Positions 44,138 through 53,000 of a stretch of DNA of 64,000 nucleotides are shown piece after piece. The stretch is from an uncultured Collinsella sp. (lineage in GTDB: Bacteria > Actinomycetota > Coriobacteriia > Coriobacteriales > Coriobacteriaceae), in assembly GCA_959599915.1 (NCBI GenBank), contig CAUGJE010000006.1:62001-126000 (forward strand). Reading direction: 5' to 3'. The notes under the pieces are model-generated. The model was not told where the DNA came from. It saw nothing but the letters and a program-made list of their open reading frames with translations, and did no database searches. A program made the position numbers and the translations under genes. How positions within the stretch are numbered: the stretch's first letter is position 1; each line of letters opens with the position of its first letter.

Positions 44138-44992
44138 ATGGCTGAACTGCTGAAGGGCGCTCCCGTCGCCCGCGCGTTGACTGAGGAACTTGCTGCTCGC
44201 TGCGTGGCTTTGCGCGAGCGCGGCGTTGTTCCGACGTTGGCTATCGTGCGTGTGGGTGAACGCGAGGACGACCTATCCTACGAGCGCGGTGCGCTCAGGC
44301 GCTGCGAGAAGGTTGGCATTGAAGCTCGCCGCGTTTTGCTTCCCGCCGATGTATCGCAGGACGAGCTGTTGGCGGCCATCGAGGACATCAATTCCGACCC
44401 CGCTGTTCATGGCTGCCTGGTGTTCCGCCCGCTGCCCGCCGGCCTTGACGAGGACGCGGTTGCCGCGGCACTCGATCCTGCCAAGGACGTTGACTCCATG
44501 ACGCCGGCTTCGCTGCTCACCACGCTTTCGGGGCGCGGCGAGGGTTTTGCCCCCTGCACAGCCGAAGCCGTGCTTGCTTTGCTGGATCATTACGGCGTTG
44601 AGCTGGATGGAGCTAAGGTTGCTGTGGTCGGGCGCTCGCTGGTGATCGGGCGTCCTGTTGCCGCCATGCTTACGGCGCGCAATGCGACCGTGACGACGTG
44701 CCATACGCATACGCGCGACCTTGCTGCCGAGTGCCGTGCTGCCGACATTGTGGTTGCCGCCGTTGGACGCGCGCGTACGATTGGCGTGGATGCGGTTCGC
44801 GAGGGCCAGACGATCATCGATGTTGGCATTAATTGGGACGAGGCCGCTGGCAAGCTGGTGGGTGACGTCGATTCTGATGCTGCGGAGCCGGTCGTTAACG
44901 CCATCACGCCCGTGCCGGGCGGCGTGGGCGCTGTGACGACGGCGATCCTCGCCAAACACGTGATCGAGGCGGCCGAGCGCGCATCGAAATAG
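44138..44992 (+). CDS. folD: FolD-family methylene-THF dehydrogenase, cyclohydrolase residues missing
   Basis: This 284-residue protein aligns end to end with E. coli FolD with an offset of -2. The NADP domain is intact (VVGRSLVIGRP, VGINWDEAAG, ITPVPGGVGAVTTAIL). In the folate domain Tyr48 is kept, but the position of catalytic Lys54 is Ala52 (SYERGALRRCEKVG) and that of Gln98 is Phe96 (LVFRPLPAG). Asp119 (KDVDS) is kept. In bifunctional FolD enzymes Lys54 is essential for the cyclohydrolase but not the dehydrogenase. So this enzyme is probably dehydrogenase only, with FchA doing the hydrolysis. GGAAGAGGGG precedes ATG 44138. Operon with fchA. Confidence 0.88.
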   Translation: MAELLKGAPVARALTEELAARCVALRERGVVPTLAIVRVGEREDDLSYERGALRRCEKVGIEARRVLLPADVSQDELLAAIEDINSDPAVHGCLVFRPLPAGLDEDAVAAALDPAKDVDSMTPASLLTTLSGRGEGFAPCTAEAVLALLDHYGVELDGAKVAVVGRSLVIGRPVAAMLTARNATVTTCHTHTRDLAAECRAADIVVAAVGRARTIGVDAVREGQTIIDVGINWDEAAGKLVGDVDSDAAEPVVNAITPVPGGVGAVTTAILAKHVIEAAERASK

Positions 44993-45346
44993 GCGTTTTG
45001 GGCTGTTTGAGGGGTTAGTTCTATACCCCGTGGACAAAAAATGCCAAATATGAGTACTGTTGCCAAGATAGTCACATATATTTTAGGTCAAATAGGCTCT
45101 CTAACGATATATATTATCGATAGAGTGCCTATTTTATTGGACCTATGAGGAATTACATCATCTAATTTTTGAACAAATGAAGACTTTCGACACCCATACG
45201 TAGCAAAATTGCTGTTACTAAATTGGTGACAGTACTCATATTTGGCATTTTTTGACCACAGGGGTTGCCAGCGCCGTGGTTTCGCCCTTTCTGCGCCGAA
45301 GCGATACACTGTTGCCGTTTGATTTCTTCGCTCAAGGAGGATGCGC
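44993..45346. other. Intergenic region occupied by a MITE-like element
   Basis: 354 bases between folD and the dipeptidase gene. Most is an A+T-rich inverted-repeat element (45026-45264). What remains is about 80 bases with the ribosome site of the dipeptidase gene. No gene is seen. Confidence 0.7.
45026..45264. mobile_element. MITE-like element with ~40-bp terminal inverted repeats
   Basis: The left end (CCCCGTGGACAAAAAATGCC and on to about 45066) is matched by the complement of the right end (45223-45264, reading CCCCTGTGGTCAAAAAATGCC). They differ by one indel and about three substitutions over 41 bases. The inside is A+T-rich and holds a second imperfect inverted repeat (about 45085-45145) centred on ATATATAT. 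No transposase is encoded, so it would be a non-autonomous element. No clear target duplication is visible. Confidence 0.75.
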
Positions 45347-46870
45347 ATGCCGTGCACAACGATTTTGGTTGGTAAGAACGCGAGCTACGACGGGTCGACG
45401 TTGGTTGCCCGCAACGAGGACTCGTCCAACGGGGTGTTTGAGCCCAAGCGTATGCGCGTGGTGCATCCCGACGAGCAGCCGCGCGTCTACACGAGCGTCC
45501 TGAGCCACCTGACCGTTGAGCTGCCCGATAACCCCATGCGTTACACGAGCGTCCCCGATGTTGTTCCGGGCCACGGCATCTGGGCCGAGGCCGGTTTCAA
45601 CGAGCTCAATGTGGGCATGTCTGCAACCGAGACGCTCACCACCAACGAGCGCGTTCGCGGCGCCGACCCGCTCGTCGACTACGTGCCCGCCAAGGGCAAG
45701 GAGGGCGAGGACGGCTATGTTCCGGCGCAGCCCGGCGGTCTGGGCGAGGAGGACATGGTGACCCTGGTGCTGCCATATGCCAAATCCGCCCGCGACGGTG
45801 TGCGTATCCTGGGCGACCTGCTCGAGCGCTACGGCACCTATGAAAACAACGGCATCGCCTTTAGCGACGTGGACGAGATCTGGTGGCTCGAGACCATCGG
45901 CGGCCACCAATGGATTGCCAAGCGCGTGCCCGATGACGCCTATGTGACCATGCCCAACCAGCTGGGTATCGACAGCTTTGACCTGGATGACGCTGAGGGC
46001 GCCCAGGCCGACCACATGTGCTCCGCCGACCTGCGCTCCTGGATGGCTGAGTGGCATCTGGACCTGACGCTGGGCGTCGAGGGCGACGGTCCGGCCACGG
46101 TCTTTAACCCGCGCGAGGCCTTTGGTTCGCACAGTGACAGCGATCACGTCTACAACACGCCGCGCGCCTGGTATATGCAGCGCTGCCTTAACCCCAGCGA
46201 TGTGTGGGACGGTCCCGAGGCCGACTACACGCCTGAGAGCGACGACATCCCCTGGAGCCGCGTGCCCGAGCGCAAGGTGACCATCGAGGACATCAAGTAC
46301 GTGCTTTCGAGCCACTACCAGGGCACGGAGTACGATTGCTACGGCAGCAAGGGCACGCCCGCCACGCGCGGCGCCTATCGTCCCATCGGCATCAACCGCA
46401 ACAGCCAGCTCGCCGTGCTGCAGCTGCGCCCCTATGCGCAGCCGGTATATCGCGCCGTACAGTGGATGGCGTTTGGCTCCAACTCGTTTAACGCGCTCGT
46501 GCCGCTGTACGCCAATGTCGAGACCATGCCCGAGTACTATGCCGACACGCAGGCTCGCGTGACGTCCGAGAATTTCTATTGGGCAAATCGCCTGATCGGC
46601 GCGCTGGCCGACGTCCGCTTCCATGAGTGCGGCCGCGCAGTCGAGGATTATCAGGAGAAGGTCGGCGGCATGGGCCACAAGCAGATTCATGACGTCGACG
46701 CTGCCGTAGCCGTTCTGCCCGAGGCCGAGGTGCCTGCCGAGCTTGCACGCGCCAACGAGGAGTTTGCCGAGCTCGTGCGCGTGGAGACCGATGCCCTGTT
46801 GGGCAAGGTGCTCTACACCACGAGCTGCGCCATGAAGAACTCTTTCGCGATGAACGACAACGTGAGATAG
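45347..46870 (+). CDS. pepD: C69 family dipeptidase (PepD-like)
   Basis: This 507-residue N-terminal-nucleophile peptidase starts MPCTTILVGKNASYDGS, where Cys3 becomes the N-terminal nucleophile after processing, as in Lactobacillus PepDA. GSTLVARNEDS continues the active-site segment, and FALAE-type blocks such as GIAFSDVDEIWWLETIGGHQW follow. It cleaves dipeptides in the cytosol or, in some relatives, outside. AAGGAGG lies seven bases before ATG 45347. No signal peptide is seen. Monocistronic, just behind the MITE-like element. Confidence 0.9.
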   Translation: MPCTTILVGKNASYDGSTLVARNEDSSNGVFEPKRMRVVHPDEQPRVYTSVLSHLTVELPDNPMRYTSVPDVVPGHGIWAEAGFNELNVGMSATETLTTNERVRGADPLVDYVPAKGKEGEDGYVPAQPGGLGEEDMVTLVLPYAKSARDGVRILGDLLERYGTYENNGIAFSDVDEIWWLETIGGHQWIAKRVPDDAYVTMPNQLGIDSFDLDDAEGAQADHMCSADLRSWMAEWHLDLTLGVEGDGPATVFNPREAFGSHSDSDHVYNTPRAWYMQRCLNPSDVWDGPEADYTPESDDIPWSRVPERKVTIEDIKYVLSSHYQGTEYDCYGSKGTPATRGAYRPIGINRNSQLAVLQLRPYAQPVYRAVQWMAFGSNSFNALVPLYANVETMPEYYADTQARVTSENFYWANRLIGALADVRFHECGRAVEDYQEKVGGMGHKQIHDVDAAVAVLPEAEVPAELARANEEFAELVRVETDALLGKVLYTTSCAMKNSFAMNDNVR

Positions 46871-46969
46871 GGATTTCCCGTCGATCGAATAGCGCTTAAA
46901 CGCTTTGTCGCTTTCACTCAATCTTGGGTACAAGAACGCCAATGCAGTTGTTTGTGATTGGAGACAACC

Positions 46970-47386
46970 ATGGTTATGAAACTCGATCAGCTTGTTAACG
47001 GCGCCATCAACGTGGGCTTCGGCGCCGCCGCCGTTGCCGTCGAGGGCAGCAAGAAGGTTCTCGACGACCTTAACACCAAGGGCGAGCAGGTGCGCAAGGA
47101 CGCAGGCGCCCCCGGTATCGCCCGCAGTGTGTCCGACATGTTCGAACAGGCCGGCGGTACCATCTCCGATCTGACCGAGCGCTTGGGCATGCAGGGCGAG
47201 ACCGCGGCCCAGCGCGTGCTCGACGAGCTCATTCTGGCTCGCGTCCGCGTCATGACAGCCCCCGAGCGCACGGCCTTCCTGGCCCATGTGCGCGACATCG
47301 TCGATTCGGTCGAGGACAACGTGACCTCGGTGCCCGTCGAGTCCGTTGAGCCCGACGATGCGAAGGATACCGAAGAGGCCGAGTAG
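46970..47386 (+). CDS. Phasin-like coiled protein
   Basis: This 138-residue helical protein has an N-terminal hydrophobic, glycine/alanine-rich helix (LVNGAINVGFGAAAVAVEGSKKV) followed by LDDLNTKGEQVRKDAG, resembling COG3937 phasin-related proteins often found next to AarF/UbiB genes, as here. The C-terminus is acidic. GGAG lies six bases before ATG 46970. The aarF gene starts 8 bases after its stop, so the two form an operon and probably act together at the membrane. The exact role is unknown. Confidence 0.65.
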   Translation: MVMKLDQLVNGAINVGFGAAAVAVEGSKKVLDDLNTKGEQVRKDAGAPGIARSVSDMFEQAGGTISDLTERLGMQGETAAQRVLDELILARVRVMTAPERTAFLAHVRDIVDSVEDNVTSVPVESVEPDDAKDTEEAE

Positions 47387-47394
47387 CAGCGCAG

Positions 47395-49158
47395 ATGGCA
47401 GATTCCACCACCGATTACAACAATCTAGATCCCTTGGGTGACGAGGCGGCGGTTGTCGATGAGGTCGATGCCGCCGTCTCGGGCGCTCGCAAGAAGCCGC
47501 GCGCTGTCGATATGGTCCCCGAGGAGCCCGACGCGATGGCGCCGGATGAAGAATACCAGCTCACGCCGGCGGGTCGCCGCGAGCGCATCGGGCAGATTGT
47601 TCGCCTGGTCAAAAAGTACCGCGTGTGGGATAACCTCACGCCGGTTCGTTTGCGCCGCCTGCTCGAGGAACTCGGCCCCATGTTCGTCAAGATGGGGCAG
47701 ATTCTGGCCAACCGGTCCGAGATTCTGCCGCAACGCTTTTGCGACGAGCTGCGTCGTCTGCGGTCCGACGTGGAGCCGGTGCCGTACGAGGTCGTACTCA
47801 GTTGTCTGGAAGAAGAATACGGCCTGCGCCTGGGGGAGATGTTCGATGCGATCGACCCCAATCCGCTTGGTAGCGCATCACTCGCGCAGGTGCACCGCGC
47901 TCGTCTGGTGACGGGCGAGGACGTGGCCGTTAAGGTGCAGCGCCCCGGTGCGCAGCAGGTGATGGCGCAGGACATCGACATCATTCGCTCGGTGGTGCGT
48001 ATCGTTTCCAAGTTCGTCAACACCGACCAGTTTGTTGACCTGCACGGCGTGGTCGAAGAGCTGTGGACCTCGTTTCGCGAGGAGACCAACTTTTTGGCCG
48101 AGGCCAAAAACCTCAACGACTTCTACGAGTTCCATAAGAGCGTTCATGGCGTGACGTGCCCTAAATCCTATCTGGACCTGTGCACCGAGCACGTGGTGGT
48201 TATGGACTACGTCGACGGCATTTCGATCGCCGATCCTGAACGCTTGGTGGCCGAGGGCTATGACTTGGAAAAGATCGGTGCCGCGATTGTCGAGGACTAC
48301 TCGACGCAGGTGCTCGATGACGGCTTTTTCCATGCCGACCCGCATGCGGGAAACATTATTCTCAAGGACGGCATCGTTTACTTTATCGACTTGGGCATGG
48401 TCGGACGCATGTCGAGTCACGATCGCGGTATCGTCAAGGACATGATTTTCGCCGTGGCCGAGGGTGACGTGCCCAAGCTCAAGGATTCGCTCATGCGCTT
48501 CGCCGTGACGCGTGGCGACTCGGCTGAGCTCGATCATTCGGCCTTTTTGTCCGATCTTGACTTTATCGTGGCTGACTTTGCGGGCCTTGACCTGAAGGAT
48601 CTGGATATCGGCGAGTTTTTGACCTCGCTGTTAAACCTGGCGCGCAAAAACGACGTTGAGCTGCCGAGCGTGGTAACGATGTTCGCCCGCGGCATGGTGA
48701 CGCTCGAGGGTCTGCTGACCGAGTATATGCCCAATGTCAACATGATCCAGATTATCCAGACGCACATCAAAAACGAAAAAAGCACCTATGCGCGCGTGCG
48801 TGATATGGGACGCGATCTTGCCGCGAGCAGCTATCGCGCGGCAAAAGGTTCGCTCGAGGCGGCCGAGTATCTGGGCTTGGCTTCGCGTATGCTCACGCGC
48901 GGCCAGCTTAAGGTAAACACGCAGATCATGAGCAGCGATAAGGCGCTGCGACAGCTGGGCGGAATTATCGACCGCATGTCGATGGCAATTGTGATCGCTG
49001 GTCTGTTTATCGGTTCGTCGGTGGTGTACTACGCACGCATCGAGCCGGTTGTGTTTGGCATCCCAGTCATTGGCTTTATGGGCTACGTGAGCGCGCTGGT
49101 GCTGGCGCTTATGCTGGGCCGCAATATCTGGCTCAACAGTCACGGCGGCAAGCACTAG
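47395..49158 (+). CDS. AarF/ABC1/UbiB kinase-family protein
   Basis: This 587-residue atypical kinase has the family KxGQ motif (VKMGQILANRSEILP), the alanine-rich loop (GSASLAQVH), the ATP-lysine (VAVKVQRP), the catalytic loop (FFHADPHAGNI) and the metal Asp (IDLGMVGRM). Two C-terminal membrane helices (SMAIVIAGLFIGSSVVYYA and PVIGFMGYVSALVLALMLG) anchor it. Relatives support quinone biosynthesis or lipid homeostasis; in an anaerobe menaquinone would be the relevant quinone. An acidic ~55-residue N-terminal extension precedes the conserved part. In operon with the phasin-like gene. Confidence 0.9.
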   Translation: MADSTTDYNNLDPLGDEAAVVDEVDAAVSGARKKPRAVDMVPEEPDAMAPDEEYQLTPAGRRERIGQIVRLVKKYRVWDNLTPVRLRRLLEELGPMFVKMGQILANRSEILPQRFCDELRRLRSDVEPVPYEVVLSCLEEEYGLRLGEMFDAIDPNPLGSASLAQVHRARLVTGEDVAVKVQRPGAQQVMAQDIDIIRSVVRIVSKFVNTDQFVDLHGVVEELWTSFREETNFLAEAKNLNDFYEFHKSVHGVTCPKSYLDLCTEHVVVMDYVDGISIADPERLVAEGYDLEKIGAAIVEDYSTQVLDDGFFHADPHAGNIILKDGIVYFIDLGMVGRMSSHDRGIVKDMIFAVAEGDVPKLKDSLMRFAVTRGDSAELDHSAFLSDLDFIVADFAGLDLKDLDIGEFLTSLLNLARKNDVELPSVVTMFARGMVTLEGLLTEYMPNVNMIQIIQTHIKNEKSTYARVRDMGRDLAASSYRAAKGSLEAAEYLGLASRMLTRGQLKVNTQIMSSDKALRQLGGIIDRMSMAIVIAGLFIGSSVVYYARIEPVVFGIPVIGFMGYVSALVLALMLGRNIWLNSHGGKH

Positions 49159-49209
49159 AGGCTGCGACCGTCACCGCATTTTCCTATCGCAAACAATAGC
49201 TTTTACCTT

Positions 49210-49237
49210 GGGCTTCGCCTGCGTGCGAGGCCCTTTT
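49210..49237 (+). terminator. Terminator of aarF operon
   Basis: A 9-bp stem (49210-49218/49225-49233, one G-U) is followed by tttt, about 50 bases after the aarF stop. Confidence 0.75.
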
Positions 49238-49273
49238 GCGTGATACCATTTTGACGGTAATAATCGATGGCCT

Positions 49274-49446
49274 AGATGGTGGTGCGGAGACGCACGAATG
49301 CGCGGTTTACCTGCGCGTTTGGGAGAATTGGGGTGCAAGTCCCCGGCTGTACCAGTAACCGTAATTCCTCTTGGCTCGGGATGTTCGCGTCGCAGATCGG
49401 ACGACGTGCCCGAGTCGTTAAGGTTAAGTCGGATCGCCTCCCATCT
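49274..49446 (+). promoter_or_regulatory. Cobalamin riboswitch
   Basis: The leader before the DUF4430 gene matches the B12 riboswitch pattern. A closing stem AGATGG (49274-49279) pairs with CCATCT (49441-49446). The core is GGGAGAATTGGGGTGCAAG from 49321, then TCCCCGGCTG, then CCAGTAACCGTAA; compare GGTGCAAATCC, GCTG and GCGGTAA in btuB. AAGTCGGATCGCC lies near the 3' end. Such aptamers bind adenosyl- or methylcobalamin and repress the downstream genes. No T-tract terminator follows within the 60 bases before the start, but inverted-repeat sequence (about 49450-49480) does, so control may be at translation. Confidence 0.85.
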
Positions 49447-49508
49447 TGCATGCGGCTGCGGCGTATGCCGCCGGTGTGCATAGGGCTCTGGAGGGAAGGG
49501 GGACCCCG

Positions 49509-52500
49509 ATGGGGGAACTCGAGCGCAACATGCGCGATGACGTGGGGCAGCCTCAAGGCAACGCTCCGAGTATAGACAATGGGGGACAAATGGATATGTT
49601 TGAGGACGAGCGCGAGCGCGCCTCGTTGCATCGCCGTGGCGCGATTGCACGCGGTGTAGCCAAGCGCTGCCTGGTGGCATTCCTGGCCTTCGCGATGGCC
49701 TTTGGCACCACACCGGCTCAGCTGTGGGCCGAGGGCGCCGAGGGCATTGCCGGGGCTGTGGCTCAGGCTGCGACACCGAGTGAGGGCACGGGGGCTGCGG
49801 ACGGTGCTGCCGACGGTGTCGTTTCTGAAACCGGCTCTAACGCGAGCGATGCGTCGGTTAACGATTGCGCTTCGGCGAATGCCGCAGATAGCAACGGCGT
49901 AGCGTCGGACGATTCTGCCGCAGTCGAGGCTCCTACTGCTTCGCCGGATTCATCCGAACAGAACGTCAAAAGTGTTGTAGCCGCTTCCGATGAGGCTGAA
50001 TCTCAGCCTACCGAAGCCGCAAGCCAAGAGGTCGCGGCCACGTGCTCCGTCGTCGGCACCGACGCCGGGGGCGCCCAGCAGACCTGGGCCGCCGCGCAGC
50101 AGATCGCTCTGAAGGAGGGCTCGACCGCGGCCGACCTCTCCGAGCAGCTCTTCAAGCAGGCCGGCCTCAAAGCCGACTACGACCCCAACGGCTCTTGGGG
50201 CTGGGCGCTCAACTCGATCACGTCGCCCTTCGACGCGAGCCGCACGCTCGCCTACGACCCGGCGACCGGCGCGTACTGGCAGCTGTTCGTCAACGGCAGC
50301 GCCTCCGCGGTCGGCGCGGGCGGCTATACGCTCAAGGACGGCGACTCCGTCGTCTGGTGCTACTCGAAGTACGGCGACCCCGCACCCGCCAATCAGATTT
50401 CCGTTAGCTGCACCGTTATCGGCCAGGACACCTCGGGTGCTCAGCAGACATGGGCGCAGCCCACGACAGCTTTGGTGGAAGAGGGCGCGACCGCTGCTGA
50501 TCTTTCCGAGCAGGCCTTTAAAAAGGCTGGCATTGGCGCCAAAACGGGGAAAGGCACGTACGGCTGGTATCTCGAGTCGCTGACTTCACCGTTCAACAAG
50601 ACCGTGACGCTTTCGAGCGAGAAAGTTAACGAAAACACTTGGAAATTCTGGCAGTTCTTCGTTAACGGTCAGGCGGTCAATGTCGGCGCAGGCAATTACA
50701 CACTCAAGGCCGGGGACAAGGTTACCTGGGTCTATGGTTTTGATGGAACCATGCCCGGCCAGGTTTCCGTTTCAATGGAGATCATCGGTAAGAAGGATGA
50801 GAAGGCGCAGCGCTGGACCGATCCTTCGACGCAGGTGTTTGTCGAGGGCACGACGATCAAGGACGCTTCCGCTGCCTACTTCGATGCCATTGGCATTGAG
50901 TCCAAGATGTACGACCAATTTGGTTATTGGGGTGTTCATAGTCTTGTCTCCCCGCTTGATGGCACCGAGCTGTCGGGTGCATGGTCGTTCTTTGTCAACG
51001 GCGTTCCCGGGCCTCAGCTCGACAGCGATTACGTGCTCAAGTCGGGCGACAAAATCGTCTGGGCTTACGCCCCTGGCGACACCGTTCCTAATCCCGATGA
51101 AGTCGTAGTCGATCCGAGCGCTTCGCGCCCGACCGATTGGAAAGCCGACTGGAGTGGCAATTCCAATGCGGTGGTCAAGAACGTGTCCACACCTACGGGC
51201 GCGCTGGTAAGCTCTTGGACGTTCGATTGGAGGGCCTACTCGGGCGCCACGTATCCCAATGCGAGCGAGCCTATTGTCGTGAACGGCAACGTTTACCTTG
51301 CCGTGAACAAGCGTTTGCTTAAGATCGACGCCGAGTCGGGCAAGGTGCTTGCCGAGTCGAACCTTCAGACTGCGATTGGCTACACCACGCGTCCGATTTA
51401 TACGAAAGGCTTGGTCATCGTCCCGCTTGACGGCGGTGCGGTCCAGGCTCTGACGGCCGATACGCTGACGACGGTTTGGGTCACTGACTCTGTGAGCAAA
51501 TCTGCCCAGTCAAATTCCCAGTTGACGGTCGATGGCAACTATCTCTACGTTGGCACCGTTGATGTCGACTATGGAACGAGTACGTACAATAACGGTCATC
51601 TGACGCGTATTAATATACTGACCGGCGCTGTTTCTTGGCAGCATGTTAATGCTGATGAGGGCTACTACTGGACGAGCGCTACAGTGGGCGACGGCTATAT
51701 TCTGGTTCCGACGAGTGCAGGTACCGTTGAGATGCTGAGCAAGTCGACGGGTGATGTGCTCGGCAGCGTTTCGGTTGGTGCCATCGTCAACTCCGGCTGT
51801 GTACTGTCCAAAGACGGCAAGCATGCCTATGTGATCTCGCGTGACGGCAAGCTCCACGTGCTGGCACTGTCGGACGCAAACGCAAGGGCCTCTTCGCGCA
51901 TTTCCGAAGAACGCGTCATCGATCTTGGTCTTACGGGTTGTGCCTGCATGCCCACGCTGTATGGCAATAAGCTGATTGTCGGTGGCGAGGTTTCTGGCGG
52001 TTCGGCGCTGGCGATTGTCGACCTTGATAATGACTTTGCTACGACGTTGGTTTCGTCTGCCGATGGCTCCGTGCTTCCTGCCGGTGGCATCAAGGGCGCA
52101 CCGCTCGTGAGTGTCCAGGCGGATGACACGTACGTTTATTTCACTGTCAACTATGGTACGACTTCCGACTATGTGAACTACACCTCGGGCGGTGGCGTGT
52201 ATCGCTACAAGATGGGTGACGCACAGGCGACCGGTGCGTTTAGCGCAGCGGGACACAACAATTACTGTGACTCGCCGATTGTCTGCGATGCCAAGGGTAA
52301 CCTCTACTACATCAACGATTCCGGCACGCTTTTCAAGCTGAGTGGTGGCGTTAAGGTCTCGTTTGAGACTGGCGAGGGTTCTAAGGTCGACTTCCAGACT
52401 ACGGCCGACGGCAAGCTGGTCAAGCCGGCCGATCCGACGCGCGATGGCTACACTTTCGGCGGTTGGTTCACCGATGAGGCTTGCACGCAGGCGTATGACT

Positions 52501-53000
52501 TCAGTACGCCGGTGACGGCCGATCTGACACTGTATGCCAAGTGGACCAAGAATGCCGTTAACCCTGGCGGCAATGGCGGTTCTGGCACTAATGGTGGCAA
52601 CGGTGGCGCTGGCAACGGTTCCGGTGCTGGCACGGGCACGGGTTCCGGCTTCGGCACGAAGGGCCAGCAGGCCGGCGGCGCTATCGCCCCGGGTCATAAG
52701 CCGACGACCAAGACGACGGTGTCGACCAAGACCGAGACCAAGGACAACAAGTCCGACAAGAAGGACACCGATAAGTCCGATAAGAAGGACGAGAAGAAGT
52801 CTGACAAGAAGGACAGCAAGTCCGACAAGAAGTCCGATTCCAAGTCCGATACGGGTGCTGCTTCCACGACCACTGCTAAGAAGTCCTCTAGTGCTTCCGA
52901 GCAGGAGACTGGCACCAACCCGCTCGCCATTGTTGGCGTTGCCGCCGGCGTCATCGGTCTCGCCATCGTCGGCGTGTTCGTGTTCACCAAACGTCGGTAG
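49509..53000 (+). CDS. Surface protein: three DUF4430 domains, beta-propeller, membrane anchor
   Basis: This 1163-residue exported protein has a signal-type helix (CLVAFLAFAMAFGTTPAQLWA, about 54-75), an Ala/Ser/Glu-rich region, and three DUF4430 (transcobalamin C-terminal-like) domains at about 177-296, 297-416 and 417-534. Each has the W-----VNG----GA--Y-L--GD-V-W pattern. A PQQ-like beta-propeller follows (548-947), then an InlB-type repeat (YTFGGWFTDEAC), a Lys/Ser/Asp-rich wall-spanning stretch and a C-terminal membrane helix with KRR stop-transfer. Under a B12 riboswitch, the DUF4430 domains most likely bind corrinoids at the cell surface. ATG 49509 has AAGGGGG upstream; ATG 49590 (GGGGG upstream) would give a more ordinary signal peptide. 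Confidence 0.8.
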   Translation: MGELERNMRDDVGQPQGNAPSIDNGGQMDMFEDERERASLHRRGAIARGVAKRCLVAFLAFAMAFGTTPAQLWAEGAEGIAGAVAQAATPSEGTGAADGAADGVVSETGSNASDASVNDCASANAADSNGVASDDSAAVEAPTASPDSSEQNVKSVVAASDEAESQPTEAASQEVAATCSVVGTDAGGAQQTWAAAQQIALKEGSTAADLSEQLFKQAGLKADYDPNGSWGWALNSITSPFDASRTLAYDPATGAYWQLFVNGSASAVGAGGYTLKDGDSVVWCYSKYGDPAPANQISVSCTVIGQDTSGAQQTWAQPTTALVEEGATAADLSEQAFKKAGIGAKTGKGTYGWYLESLTSPFNKTVTLSSEKVNENTWKFWQFFVNGQAVNVGAGNYTLKAGDKVTWVYGFDGTMPGQVSVSMEIIGKKDEKAQRWTDPSTQVFVEGTTIKDASAAYFDAIGIESKMYDQFGYWGVHSLVSPLDGTELSGAWSFFVNGVPGPQLDSDYVLKSGDKIVWAYAPGDTVPNPDEVVVDPSASRPTDWKADWSGNSNAVVKNVSTPTGALVSSWTFDWRAYSGATYPNASEPIVVNGNVYLAVNKRLLKIDAESGKVLAESNLQTAIGYTTRPIYTKGLVIVPLDGGAVQALTADTLTTVWVTDSVSKSAQSNSQLTVDGNYLYVGTVDVDYGTSTYNNGHLTRINILTGAVSWQHVNADEGYYWTSATVGDGYILVPTSAGTVEMLSKSTGDVLGSVSVGAIVNSGCVLSKDGKHAYVISRDGKLHVLALSDANARASSRISEERVIDLGLTGCACMPTLYGNKLIVGGEVSGGSALAIVDLDNDFATTLVSSADGSVLPAGGIKGAPLVSVQADDTYVYFTVNYGTTSDYVNYTSGGGVYRYKMGDAQATGAFSAAGHNNYCDSPIVCDAKGNLYYINDSGTLFKLSGGVKVSFETGEGSKVDFQTTADGKLVKPADPTRDGYTFGGWFTDEACTQAYDFSTPVTADLTLYAKWTKNAVNPGGNGGSGTNGGNGGAGNGSGAGTGTGSGFGTKGQQAGGAIAPGHKPTTKTTVSTKTETKDNKSDKKDTDKSDKKDEKKSDKKDSKSDKKSDSKSDTGAASTTTAKKSSSASEQETGTNPLAIVGVAAGVIGLAIVGVFVFTKRR

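Noticed and set aside
45088..45357. Minus-strand frames inside the MITE-like element
   Set aside because: They run across the terminal repeat and into the dipeptidase ribosome site. No conserved motif.
50042..50407. Arg-rich plus-strand frame inside the first DUF4430 domain
   Set aside because: A by-product of the very high G+C in that domain; it overlaps the real frame and has no start signal.
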